A stretch of 64,000 nt of DNA from JAVWJP01 sp036638975. GTDB taxonomy: Bacteria > Bacillota > Clostridia > Oscillospirales > Ruminococcaceae. The stretch is from positions 81,182-145,181 of the forward strand of contig JAVWJP010000003.1 in assembly GCA_036638975.1 (NCBI GenBank), read 5' to 3'. Of this stretch, positions 8,752 through 17,382 are shown piece by piece. The position numbers and the translations under genes are program-made. Each line of letters opens with the position of its first letter. Position 1 is the first letter of the stretch. The notes below the pieces were generated by a model. It was not told the DNA's origin and ran no database searches. It saw only the letters and a list, made by a program, of their open reading frames with translations.

Positions 8752-8864
8752 TAGCATTAACGGTTTTTTGTCATATCATTCATTAAACAGGCAGTTTTTG
8801 CAGCAATATTATATTAAAATGACTATGTTTAACCGTACATATTACTATAACACAAATTTACCTT

Positions 8865-9758
8865 TTACACAAGCGACCTTATAAGCTCCTCTTTTTCGCC
8901 GTAAAGCAAGTCTATAACCGGTATCTCTATTAAGGTATATGCGCCCGGTGCCTGCTTTTTGCCCGCCCGCGCCGCCGCCACCATTACCTGTGCCGTAAGC
9001 GACGGGTTATTTATCTTCATGCGAAACTCAAAAAGCTGGTTTTGGGTGATGCCCGACACGCCCTTGCGCACCATTTCTACACCATGTCCCATGTCCAAAA
9101 GCGCATCGACATCTTTTACAGCCATAACATGGGTTTCATCGTGTGCAAAATATGCGTCAGCCTTTATTTTTGCGCTTACTTCCTCAAGCGTATGCCCACC
9201 TAAAAGCTCTACATAAACCATGCGGCGGTGTATGCCCGTTCCCAGCGGTATAGTCATGGAAAGCGCCTTTTTAACGCCCTCTACAGCCTTTACCGCAACT
9301 GTATGCCCCATGCTCATGCCCGGGCCGAAGTTTGTGTAGGTTATGCCCTTAGGTGCTGCCGCCTGCATAAGCGCTCGCACGATAGAATCGGAGCCGGGGT
9401 CCCACCCCGCCGAATGCACAGAAACCGCCCCGTGCGCCTTTGCGACAGGCTCAAGCTCCGCTTTAAGCTCCCATATTCCGGTGTGAATATCATAGCTGTC
9501 AACCGTGTTTATGCCAAGCTCTAAGCAACGCCGCGCCATTTTTGGCACTTCGCGGGTGGGGGTGCACAAAACTGCGACATCGGGGCACTGCGGCAATGCC
9601 GAAATATCTTCTGCAAGCGGAATACCCGCAAGCTCCGGCGGAGGGTTTTGTGTGCTTCGGCGTACAACGCCCGCAAGCTCGCAGTCCGGTGCGGCAAAAA
9701 CTGCTTCTAAAACCGCTTTTCCAATATTGCCATAACCGATTATCGCTATTTTTATCAT
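8865..9758 (-). CDS. ddh: meso-diaminopimelate dehydrogenase
   Basis: NADPH-dependent reductive amination of tetrahydrodipicolinate directly to meso-diaminopimelate, for peptidoglycan and lysine. 297 residues from the ATG that has AAAGGAG eight bases upstream; the in-frame sequence before it has none. Rossmann motif GYGNIGKAVLEA (about 7-18). Family marks are STQNPP..., HSAGWDPGSDSIVRALMQ and FGPGMSMGHTVAVKA. Slightly shorter than the usual ~320. It follows the AEC transporter gene by 74 bases and may share the thrS T-box transcript. Confidence 0.92.
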   Translation of the reverse strand: MIKIAIIGYGNIGKAVLEAVFAAPDCELAGVVRRSTQNPPPELAGIPLAEDISALPQCPDVAVLCTPTREVPKMARRCLELGINTVDSYDIHTGIWELKAELEPVAKAHGAVSVHSAGWDPGSDSIVRALMQAAAPKGITYTNFGPGMSMGHTVAVKAVEGVKKALSMTIPLGTGIHRRMVYVELLGGHTLEEVSAKIKADAYFAHDETHVMAVKDVDALLDMGHGVEMVRKGVSGITQNQLFEFRMKINNPSLTAQVMVAAARAGKKQAPGAYTLIEIPVIDLLYGEKEELIRSLV

Positions 9759-9832
9759 AAACATTTCTCCTTTATATCGCAAAATTTTATTTTTTAATTG
9801 CGCATATGCGTAGCAAAGCATTAGCTGTTTTA

Positions 9833-10771
9833 TTATACGGCGCTATAAACAGACAACCCCAAAAACGCCATAAGCGTAACCAATGTATAAACCGAAAGCA
9901 TCGCCGAAATATAACGCCCCTCACCCAGCTTATCCGCCAAAATGGGCATTACATATGAAGTAGGCATTGCAAAAAACAGGCAAAGCGCCATCATAATATT
10001 TTTGTCGAATGGCAGTATGGCAAAAACCAGCAGCGAGGCCGCCGCCAAAAGCACACCCATAAGAGCCGCCCTAAGCCCCACGCTTAAAAGCACAGGCTTT
10101 ATAAGGTCTTTTTCAAAAGAAAGCTCATATCCCAAGGCAAGCATCATAAGTGCGCCTGTAGGGGCTGTAATAAAGCTAAGCGTACTGTTTACCACCCCGC
10201 CTAGCGGAGAGGCGGCAACAGCGGGGCCTATGCCGCTTATACCTATTATAATAGCACAGAATATTGTAATCATAATTTTATTACTGCAAAAGCTGCGCAA
10301 AATAGCCTTGCCTGAGATTTTCTCGCCCGCCGTCCTTGCAACCATGAGTGTAAGCACCGTAAACAAAAATATTCCGTGTCCTACGTCCATGGTTACAAAA
10401 AAGTGCAAGTTCTCGCTGCCCGCCAGCAGGATATAAAGCGGGTAGCCCAGCATACCCGCCTCGGCGCTTGTAAGCACAAAGGGCAAGGCGCGGTACTTAA
10501 AGCCAAGCAGCTTTTGCAGGGCAAAGCCAGCTGCCAAAGCCAAGCTCATCGCGGTAAAGCTTACTGCGGCAAGCAGCAGCATATCGGGCGTATAGTTTAT
10601 TTTATAAAGAGCGTTAAACAAAACCGCGGGCAAAAATACATCAAACACCAACGATTTTATACCGCCTATTCCCTCAGGCTTTACAAGCCCTGCCTTGCGG
10701 CACAAAGCACCAAGAGCAATGGCAAAAAACACGGGAAAGGCTGTTTCCATAAGCTTTATAAAAATGTTCAT
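9833..10771 (-). CDS. AEC-family (auxin efflux carrier type) transporter
   Basis: 312-residue polytopic membrane protein with about ten hydrophobic segments in the two-fold arrangement of the AEC family. The FLPAVLFNALYKI segment and the FFAMPTSYVMPILADKLG region near the C-terminus are typical. Bacterial members export or import organic acids and amino-acid-like anions; the substrate is not readable here. Its ATG overlaps the thrS stop (ATGA), so it is translated from the thrS message and probably answers to threonine supply. Confidence 0.85.
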   Translation of the reverse strand: MNIFIKLMETAFPVFFAIALGALCRKAGLVKPEGIGGIKSLVFDVFLPAVLFNALYKINYTPDMLLLAAVSFTAMSLALAAGFALQKLLGFKYRALPFVLTSAEAGMLGYPLYILLAGSENLHFFVTMDVGHGIFLFTVLTLMVARTAGEKISGKAILRSFCSNKIMITIFCAIIIGISGIGPAVAASPLGGVVNSTLSFITAPTGALMMLALGYELSFEKDLIKPVLLSVGLRAALMGVLLAAASLLVFAILPFDKNIMMALCLFFAMPTSYVMPILADKLGEGRYISAMLSVYTLVTLMAFLGLSVYSAV

Positions 10772-12708
10772 GCAAGTGTTTTTTCGTCGTTTTCTTTTTT
10801 GGCAAGCGACACAAACTCATCTATACTCATTGTGCCCTTGTCGCCTGCGCTGCGGCTGCGCACCGCCACCGACAGTGCTTCAACCTCTTTGTCGCCTATG
10901 ACAAGCATATAGGGTATTTTTTCCATCTGCGCTTCGCGTATCTTATAGCCTATTTTTTCGCGGCGCTCATCTATGGTGCAGCGTATACCCGCCTTTTTAA
11001 GCTTTTCCAAAACTCCGTTTGCATACTCGCTTTGCGCATCGCCTATAGGCAGCACGCGCACTTGCTCCGGCGAGAGCCACATTGGCAGCGCCCCTGCGTA
11101 TTTCTCTAAAAGCAAGGCTATTGTACGCTCGTAGCAGCCAAGCGAGGTGCGGTGGATAATATACGGGTACTGCTTTGTTCCGTCCTGTGCCACATATGTC
11201 ATATCAAACTGGCGTGCGAGCATAAGGTCTATCTGCACAGTACAAAGAGTATCCTCCTTGCCGTGGACATTTTTCATCTGCACGTCAAGCTTTGGCCCGT
11301 AAAAAGCAGCCTCGCCAATCTCCTCGATATATTTCATGTTCATATCGTCAAGTATATTGCGCATAAGCCCCTCTGCTTCGTTCCACATATCGGCTGTGCC
11401 TATATACTTTTCTGTATCATTTGGGTCCCATTTTGAAAAACGGTAGCTTATGTCGTTTATAAGACCTATATCCGTCATAATCTCTTGTATAAGGCGCACA
11501 CAGTTCTTAAACTCCTGCTCAAGCTGGTCCGGACGAAGTATCAAATGTCCCTCCGAAATAGTAAACTGGCGCACGCGTATAAGCCCGTGCATTTCGCCCG
11601 ATGCCTCGTTGCGGAACAGCGTTGAGGTTTCGCCGTAGCGCATTGGCAAGTCGCGGTAAGAATGCATTTCGCTTAAATAAACATTGTACTGGAAGGGGCA
11701 GGTCATGGGGCGCAGAGCATAAACCTCTTTGTCTTTTTCCTCATCGCCCAAAACAAACATACCGTCCTTGTAATGGTCCCAGTGCCCCGATATTTTATAC
11801 AAATCGCTCTTTGCCATAAGCGGAGTGCGCGTCATAACATAGCCGTATTCGTTTTCTTCCTTATCCTGCACATAGCGGTTGAGTATTTGAAAAAGCTTTG
11901 CTCCCTTTGGCATCAAAAGCGGAAGCCCCTGTCCTATGACATCTGCTGTGCAAAAATAGTGCAGCTCTCGCCCTATCTTGTTATGGTCACGTTTTTTGGC
12001 TTCTTCTACGGCTTCAAGGTACGCATCAAGCTCTGATGCCTTTGGAAATGCTGTTCCGTAAATACGGCACAGGTTGTCGCGGGTGCTGTCACCGCGCCAG
12101 TACGCACCTGTTGTAGAGGTCAATTTAAACGCCTTAATGCGAGAAACATCGGGCAGATGCGGTCCTGCACAAAGGTCGGTAAAATCGCCCTGTTTAAAGA
12201 AGCTTATTTTTTCGCCCTTGCCCGCGTGTTCGTTTATAAGCTCGGTTTTAAATTTATTATTTTTCATAAGCTCTAAAGCCTCGGCGGGCTCAAGCTCAAA
12301 GCGGGTAAGCTCTGCGCCCTCTTTTACAATGCGCTTCATCTCAGCCTCTATTTTTACAAGGTCTTCGGCTGTAAATGGCTTTTCTACGGCAAAATCGTAA
12401 AAAAAGCCGCCGTCAACAGCAGGCCCGATAGTGCACTGCGCCGCAGGGAACAGGTTTTGCACAGCCTGTGCCATAAGGTGCGAGGCGGTGTGCCAAAACG
12501 CACGTTTGCCCTCGTCGTCGTCAAAGGTTAATATGGCAAGCTCGCAGTCCTCTGTTATAGATGTGCGCAGGTCTACAAGTTTATTGCCTATTTTGGCGGC
12601 GCAGGCGGCTTTATAAAGCCCCGCTCCCAAATCCTTTGCAACCTCTGCGGCGGTAACCCCCGCCTCATATTCTTTTACAGTTCCGCCCTTTAGTGTTATT
12701 TTTATCAT
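10768..12708 (-). CDS. thrS: threonyl-tRNA synthetase
   Basis: Charges tRNA-Thr. 646 residues with the full architecture: TGS domain (1-60), editing domain with HTASHLMAQAV (the HxxxH zinc motif, about 73) and C...H later, class II core with motif 2 FRNEASGEMHGLIRVRQF, and the anticodon domain from about 540. ATG with AAAGGA upstream. A T-box leader precedes it. It overlaps the AEC transporter gene by four bases. Confidence 0.98.
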   Translation of the reverse strand: MIKITLKGGTVKEYEAGVTAAEVAKDLGAGLYKAACAAKIGNKLVDLRTSITEDCELAILTFDDDEGKRAFWHTASHLMAQAVQNLFPAAQCTIGPAVDGGFFYDFAVEKPFTAEDLVKIEAEMKRIVKEGAELTRFELEPAEALELMKNNKFKTELINEHAGKGEKISFFKQGDFTDLCAGPHLPDVSRIKAFKLTSTTGAYWRGDSTRDNLCRIYGTAFPKASELDAYLEAVEEAKKRDHNKIGRELHYFCTADVIGQGLPLLMPKGAKLFQILNRYVQDKEENEYGYVMTRTPLMAKSDLYKISGHWDHYKDGMFVLGDEEKDKEVYALRPMTCPFQYNVYLSEMHSYRDLPMRYGETSTLFRNEASGEMHGLIRVRQFTISEGHLILRPDQLEQEFKNCVRLIQEIMTDIGLINDISYRFSKWDPNDTEKYIGTADMWNEAEGLMRNILDDMNMKYIEEIGEAAFYGPKLDVQMKNVHGKEDTLCTVQIDLMLARQFDMTYVAQDGTKQYPYIIHRTSLGCYERTIALLLEKYAGALPMWLSPEQVRVLPIGDAQSEYANGVLEKLKKAGIRCTIDERREKIGYKIREAQMEKIPYMLVIGDKEVEALSVAVRSRSAGDKGTMSIDEFVSLAKKENDEKTLA

Positions 12709-12721
12709 ACCAGCATATCCT

Positions 12722-13064
12722 TTCGGTTATTATTTTTAAGCAAATCTTTAAAATAAACGGTTTTTGTAGCCTTATACCTTTTTGCTTTTGCAAAATGAGA
12801 TTCTGTAATTAAAAAAAGCCCCACCCCTACATAATATATAGGGGTGAAGCAATTGCTCCACGGTTCCACCCAAATTGCACAAGCCTTTTAAAAAGCCGTG
12901 CCACTTTGCTTTGTGCTTTAACGGGCACTCCCGGCGGGTATTGACCGCACTTAAAGGTGGTAACAAAACGGTTCTACGGTAGCGGCTCTTTCAGCAAGCG
13001 TCCGCCTCTCTGTACCGGCAACATATCGTTTGTCTTCCCTGTCAATGTGTTGTTATTTTAAATT
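12722..13064 (-). promoter_or_regulatory. T-box leader controlling thrS
   Basis: Transcribed leader that senses uncharged tRNA-Thr and switches between termination and read-through. The T-box sequence on the minus strand is TGGGTGGAACCGTG (12859-12872). Just downstream is a stable terminator hairpin (12811-12846). The upstream half folds into long stems, including GTGCC...GGCAC. Several ACC triplets, a threonine codon, lie in the Stem I region (about 12959-12990); I cannot decide which one is the specifier. Position in front of thrS makes the assignment firm. Confidence 0.92.
12811..12846 (-). terminator. T-box attenuator terminator
   Basis: On the minus strand CACCCCTA and TAGGGGTG (12839-12846 with 12822-12829) close a loop, followed by GGGGC and seven Ts (12811-12817). 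The 5' side of the stem can instead pair with the T-box region as antiterminator. Confidence 0.88.
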
Positions 13065-13070
13065 ATTTCT

Positions 13071-13099
13071 ATGTTACCACTGAAAAAACAAATTGTCAA
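13071..13099 (-). promoter_or_regulatory. promoter of the T-box-thrS transcript
   Basis: On the minus strand TTGACA, 17 bases, TAACAT. Predicted start is near 13064, directly before the T-box stems. Confidence 0.8.
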
Positions 13100-13131
13100 T
13101 CACAAAAAAAGCTACAAATGTTACAAATTTC

Positions 13132-13160
13132 TTGACAGAATGCGTTTAGCGATATAAAAT
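13132..13160 (+). promoter_or_regulatory. promoter for rny
   Basis: TTGACA (13132-13137), 17 bases, TAAAAT (13155-13160). It lies only about 35 bases from the divergent thrS promoter and some 265 bases upstream of the rny start, so the message has a long leader. Confidence 0.75.
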
Positions 13161-13426
13161 AGAAATAGTGTGCAAGCACGTTGCATTTTTTAGCGATTTT
13201 TGTCGCTTTTAGGATAAGATTCTTAAAGCTTTATGCAAAACACCCATTTTTAATACGATATGGGATTTTTGTCTAATATTCTATAGAATATTGTTCGCCT
13301 AAATGCCGCCTGTTTTTATACGGACGGCACATATTTTTTTGCAGAACTATGTGCACGTTCATTACACTACATTAGTATTTATCAAAAATTAAGAGAAATT
13401 CACAAAAGGAGGTTTACACGCAAATT
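13161..13426 (+). other. long structured untranslated leader of rny
   Basis: No open frame is visible. Instead there is a run of small inverted repeats. AGCGA/TCGCT (about 13192-13207) is followed by Ts. CCCAT/ATGGG (13243-13264) is followed by ATTTTTG. A perfect 18-base palindrome (13275-13292, AATATTCTATAGAATATT) follows, and TGCCG/CGGCA (about 13304-13329) is followed by CATATTTTTTT. The last two could act as an operator and a leaky terminator. It may be an autoregulatory leader (RNase E and RNase Y messages are often self-controlled) or a small RNA; this is inference. Confidence 0.4.
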
Positions 13427-14989
13427 ATGGGAACAGTATCAGTTTTAGTTTACATTATCACGGCCGCAATAACGCTTGTTGTCGGCATTGTGGTTGCATT
13501 CCCGCTGGGAATAGCTTACCGCCGTAAAGTGGCGGAGGCAGAGCTTGGCTCCGCAGAAGAAGAAGCAAAGAAAATGCTGAGCGATGCCATAAAAACAGCC
13601 GAATCAAAGAAAAAAGAAGCATTGGTGGAAGCAAAAGATGACATTTACAAAATGCGGCAGGAAGCCGAGCGCGACGTAAAAGAGCGCCGCAGCGAGGTTC
13701 AGCGGCAAGAGCGCCGTTTAGTGCAAAAAGAAGAAAGCCTTGACAGAAAGCTTGAAAATCAAGAGAAAAAAGAAGAGCTTTTACAAATCAGGGTAAAAGA
13801 TGTCGATGAAAAGCTTGCAGAAGCAGAAGAAATCAAAAAGCGTCAGTTTGAAATGCTTGAGAGAATATCGGGTCTTACCACAGAACAGGCCAAAGAGCAT
13901 TTACTTTCAAACCTTGAAAACGAGCTTGTTCACGAAAAGGCCCTTAAAGTTTCGCAGTACGAAACAATGCTTAAAGATGAATCTGATGCAAAAGCGAGAG
14001 AAATTATCACTACAGCAATACAGCGCTGCGCCTCAGACCATGTTTCGGAGGCTACAGTTTCTGTTGTGCCGCTGCCAAATGACGAGATGAAGGGCAGAAT
14101 TATCGGGCGCGAGGGGCGCAACATTCGCACACTTGAAACCGCCACGGGCGTAGACCTTATAATAGACGACACGCCGGAGGCTATAACGCTTTCGTCCTAC
14201 GACCCTGTTCGCCGCGAGGTGGCGCGCATAGCGCTTGAGCGACTGATTCAAGACGGACGCATTCACCCCGCCAGAATTGAAGAAATGGTAGAAAAAGCAC
14301 AGCGCGAGGTAGAGCTTAAAATTAAGCAGGACGGCGAACGCGCTATTTTAGAAACAGGAGTACACGCGATGAACCCCGAGCTTGTAAAGCTTTTGGGGCG
14401 TATGCGTTACCGCACAAGCTACGGGCAGAATGTGCTTGACCACTCTATAGAGGTTTCGCACTTAGCGGGCATGATGGCGGCAGAGCTTGGAGCCGATGTT
14501 ATGATGGCGAAGCGCGCAGGTCTTATACATGATATAGGCAAAGCGCTGACCCACGAGATTGAAGGCTCACACGTTGATATCGGTGTTGATATTGCAAAGA
14601 AATATAAAGAAAACGCCACAGTCATAAACGCAATACAGGCGCACCATGGTGACGTAGAGCCCACCAGTATTGTTGCTTGCCTTGTACAGGCGGCAGATGC
14701 AATATCGGCGGCAAGACCGGGCGCAAGGCGCGAAAACCTTGAGAATTACATTAAAAGACTCGAAAAACTCGAGGAAATTGCAAATTCCTTTGAGGGTGTC
14801 GAAAAATGCTTTGCAATACAGGCGGGACGCGAAATACGCATAATAGTTAAGCCGGACATTATCTCCGACGACAGTATTACACTTGTTGCGCGAGAAATTG
14901 TTAAAAAGATTGAAGCAGAGCTTGAATACCCGGGACAAATAAAAGTACACGTTGTGCGCGAAAGCCGCGCGATAGACTACGCAAAATAA
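13427..14989 (+). CDS. rny: ribonuclease Y
   Basis: Membrane-anchored endoribonuclease that starts mRNA decay. 520 residues, the usual size. An N-terminal membrane helix (about 6-28) leads into a long Lys/Glu-rich coiled coil (30-190). Next come a KH domain (GRIIGREGRNIRTLE, about 225-240) and an HD domain with LIHDIGKALTHEIEGSH (about 365). The ATG has AAAGGAGG 13 bases upstream. Followed by a terminator, so it is transcribed alone. Confidence 0.98.
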   Translation: MGTVSVLVYIITAAITLVVGIVVAFPLGIAYRRKVAEAELGSAEEEAKKMLSDAIKTAESKKKEALVEAKDDIYKMRQEAERDVKERRSEVQRQERRLVQKEESLDRKLENQEKKEELLQIRVKDVDEKLAEAEEIKKRQFEMLERISGLTTEQAKEHLLSNLENELVHEKALKVSQYETMLKDESDAKAREIITTAIQRCASDHVSEATVSVVPLPNDEMKGRIIGREGRNIRTLETATGVDLIIDDTPEAITLSSYDPVRREVARIALERLIQDGRIHPARIEEMVEKAQREVELKIKQDGERAILETGVHAMNPELVKLLGRMRYRTSYGQNVLDHSIEVSHLAGMMAAELGADVMMAKRAGLIHDIGKALTHEIEGSHVDIGVDIAKKYKENATVINAIQAHHGDVEPTSIVACLVQAADAISAARPGARRENLENYIKRLEKLEEIANSFEGVEKCFAIQAGREIRIIVKPDIISDDSITLVAREIVKKIEAELEYPGQIKVHVVRESRAIDYAK

Positions 14990-15004
14990 GCTATGTAATA
15001 AAAA

Positions 15005-15037
15005 CGGAGCAGTTTTTTTAAGCTGCTTCGCTTTTTT
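15005..15037 (+). terminator. intrinsic terminator after rny
   Basis: CGGAGCAG (15005-15012) pairs with CTGCTTCG (15023-15030), one G-U pair, followed by CTTTTTT. Confidence 0.85.
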
Positions 15038-15248
15038 ATGCAATAAAACACAAAAAACATCTCACTTTTATATTGTAAACTAAAATAATTACAGCAATAC
15101 AGCGGTTTTTCGTCAATGTTTTTGCAAAAGCACTGTACTTTCTTAAAAAATATGTTATGATAAAGTTGTTAAATTATTTCCATTTACAGCAGTTCCGCCA
15201 CTTAGCAAAAACAAAGGAATTGCTTGCCATTACGAAAGAGGTGTTAAT

Positions 15249-17270
15249 ATGAAAAAATCAATATCCAAGGTTATAATGCTAACCTTTGCCGTGGTGCTTG
15301 CACTTTCGTGCATAGGAACATCATCGGTGCTTGCCGCCGATACCGCGGTCTTTATGCTTGACAGCGGCAGCATAAACATAACGCAAACCACCGCGGGCAA
15401 CCCGAATATACTCACACTAATGCAAAACGGAATTGTCAAAAGTAACAACATACCCGCAACAGACACAATAGTTATAGCACAGCAAAACCCGCTTATTCCC
15501 ACAACAAATAATATCGCTCTGGGCATGGGTGTTTCTGCAAATATCAAATTTAACAGCAATATAAATATTGCCTTGCTAAACGGTTCCCCCGCTATATCGG
15601 TTGCAGACAGCTCGGCGCTAAGCCTTAGCACAGCAACTGCATTTACGCAGGTTTCGCTGACCGGCGGCTCTATGTCACCCGCTGTAACCGGCTTTAACAG
15701 CACCGTAACTATAAACAGCGGAAATTTTGTGCTTAACCATGGCATACAAGTGGCGCTTACCGTAAACGGCGGGACGGCAACACTTACGCAAAACACAGAC
15801 GGTATTTCGGCAAGCTCTGCCGTTAATTTAAACAGCGGCACGCTTAACCTAAACAATGGTAACATAGTTAAACCCGTTGTAATAAGCGGAGGTATCTTTA
15901 ATTTAAACGACGGCAGCATAAGCTCTGCCGTTACAATAGGCGGCGGCACCTTTAACCTAAACAGCGGGACTGTTACAGGTGCTCTTACGCTTAACGGCGG
16001 TGCGCTTAATGTAAGCCAATCTGCCGCATTCCCCCAAAACCTCACAGTAAACGGCGGAACATATAAAAAAGGGAATACACCGCTTTACAAAACCACAGTC
16101 ACCATTGCCGCTCAAAGCCCCTACAACGGCAATGTTACATATACCTGCAGTAACCCGGTTATAAGTACTACTGCAAACGCTGTCAATGGCATATTTACAG
16201 CATATCTGCCCGCCGGTGCTCAAACTATTACTACAGAGCTTGGCGGTATACTTTATACTGCAACCAACGTGCCTATAGTGGCAGGCGCACCAAACATTGC
16301 CACACTCACAAGCTTCGGCACTATTCGGCCTATACAGCCAATTACGAGAAAATATACAGGCACACGCTTTGAAAACCTTGGCTTGCCGTCAACCGTATAT
16401 GTACAGCTTGACGGTTCTAAAAATGAGCTTAGGCCTTTCCCCGTCGTTTGGAGAAATGTGATGTATACCTCCTCTACAACAGCCCCTCAAACAATTTATG
16501 GCGATGTTTTCGCCGGCAATGTTACGCTTAAAAATGCCCCGCCTGTGGTTGTAGTTACGCTTAGACGCAGCGGTCACAGCGGCGGCGACGGCGGTAACAA
16601 TTACTCTAATCAGGATTCCGAATATTCATTTTGGCAGAGTGTTTTATCAGATGTCGAAAATGCCAACAGCGGCGAAACAATATACGTCTACGCAGGTACA
16701 AATAACAATATGCCATCAACCATTTTAGAAAAGCTTAGAGGCAAAAATGTCACGCTTGAGATAAACCGAAGCAACGGTAGCAACATAATAATATATGGCA
16801 AAAATGTAAAGCAAATAGAAAAAGGGCGCGTAACTTACCCTATGTCTATGCTGTCAGAGATATACCACAACGGAGGTGCGGCAAGCAGCAAGCCCCAGCA
16901 ATCTATGCCCTCTACAGCACCGTCAACCAACACAGCACCGCCTGCCACTCATCAGCCGCCTACAAACAACAACTATAAGCCGCCTGTGGTCAGCCAGTCA
17001 GTAGCCGAAAGCAGCTCTAGCGAGAGCAGCTCAAATAGTGAATCGGCAGCTTCTATTGAGGAAGATTATTCATCTCAAGACGAAATAACTACAAGCGAAG
17101 AAGAAGTCACCCCTGTGATAAATCCCGAAGATATAAAGCCAAAGCCAAAGCCAAAGTCACAGCTTTCTCCGCTGTCTATAGCTATTTTGGTTACGGTAAT
17201 AGCCGCAATACTCTCGGGTATAGTCGCCTGCATAATAATACAGCGCAAAAGCAAGCACGACCAATTCTAA
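15249..17270 (+). CDS. secreted, membrane-anchored repeat protein (probable beta-helix surface protein)
   Basis: 673 residues, no single known family. A signal peptide (1-30, cleaved after SSVLAA) is followed by a region (about 35-275) of short Gly/Asn/Ser/Thr-rich repeats such as LNSGTLNLNNG and IGGGTFNLNSG; their 16-20-residue period suggests a right-handed beta-helix. Next come an Ig-like NLGLPSTVYVQLDG segment (about 375) and a domain around 455-535 (YSFWQSVLSDVENANSG...IYVYAG) that I know from other clostridial surface proteins. A Pro/Ser/Glu stalk (550-635) and one C-terminal helix with a basic tail follow. The topology places the repeats outside the membrane. Adhesion or glycan binding is a guess. 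Confidence 0.8.
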   Translation: MKKSISKVIMLTFAVVLALSCIGTSSVLAADTAVFMLDSGSINITQTTAGNPNILTLMQNGIVKSNNIPATDTIVIAQQNPLIPTTNNIALGMGVSANIKFNSNINIALLNGSPAISVADSSALSLSTATAFTQVSLTGGSMSPAVTGFNSTVTINSGNFVLNHGIQVALTVNGGTATLTQNTDGISASSAVNLNSGTLNLNNGNIVKPVVISGGIFNLNDGSISSAVTIGGGTFNLNSGTVTGALTLNGGALNVSQSAAFPQNLTVNGGTYKKGNTPLYKTTVTIAAQSPYNGNVTYTCSNPVISTTANAVNGIFTAYLPAGAQTITTELGGILYTATNVPIVAGAPNIATLTSFGTIRPIQPITRKYTGTRFENLGLPSTVYVQLDGSKNELRPFPVVWRNVMYTSSTTAPQTIYGDVFAGNVTLKNAPPVVVVTLRRSGHSGGDGGNNYSNQDSEYSFWQSVLSDVENANSGETIYVYAGTNNNMPSTILEKLRGKNVTLEINRSNGSNIIIYGKNVKQIEKGRVTYPMSMLSEIYHNGGAASSKPQQSMPSTAPSTNTAPPATHQPPTNNNYKPPVVSQSVAESSSSESSSNSESAASIEEDYSSQDEITTSEEEVTPVINPEDIKPKPKPKSQLSPLSIAILVTVIAAILSGIVACIIIQRKSKHDQF

Positions 17271-17304
17271 AATGAATTAAATTTATACAACTATTTATAA
17301 AATT

Positions 17305-17352
17305 AAACGCTCTCAAATTTAGCTGTTAAAAGCTTTTTTGAGAGCGTTTTTC
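17305..17352. terminator. bidirectional terminator between converging genes
   Basis: AAACGCTCTCAAA (17305-17317) pairs with TTTGAGAGCGTTT (about 17337-17349), with an inner AGCT...AGCT hairpin and T-runs on both outward sides. Serves the surface-protein gene and the carboxypeptidase gene. Confidence 0.85.
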
Positions 17353-17382
17353 TATTGCCGTTTACAGTTTTTTTTATAAAAG

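Noticed and set aside
12772..12966. Short minus-strand frame upstream of thrS
   Set aside because: It runs through the T-box and its terminator stem; RNA structure explains the sequence.
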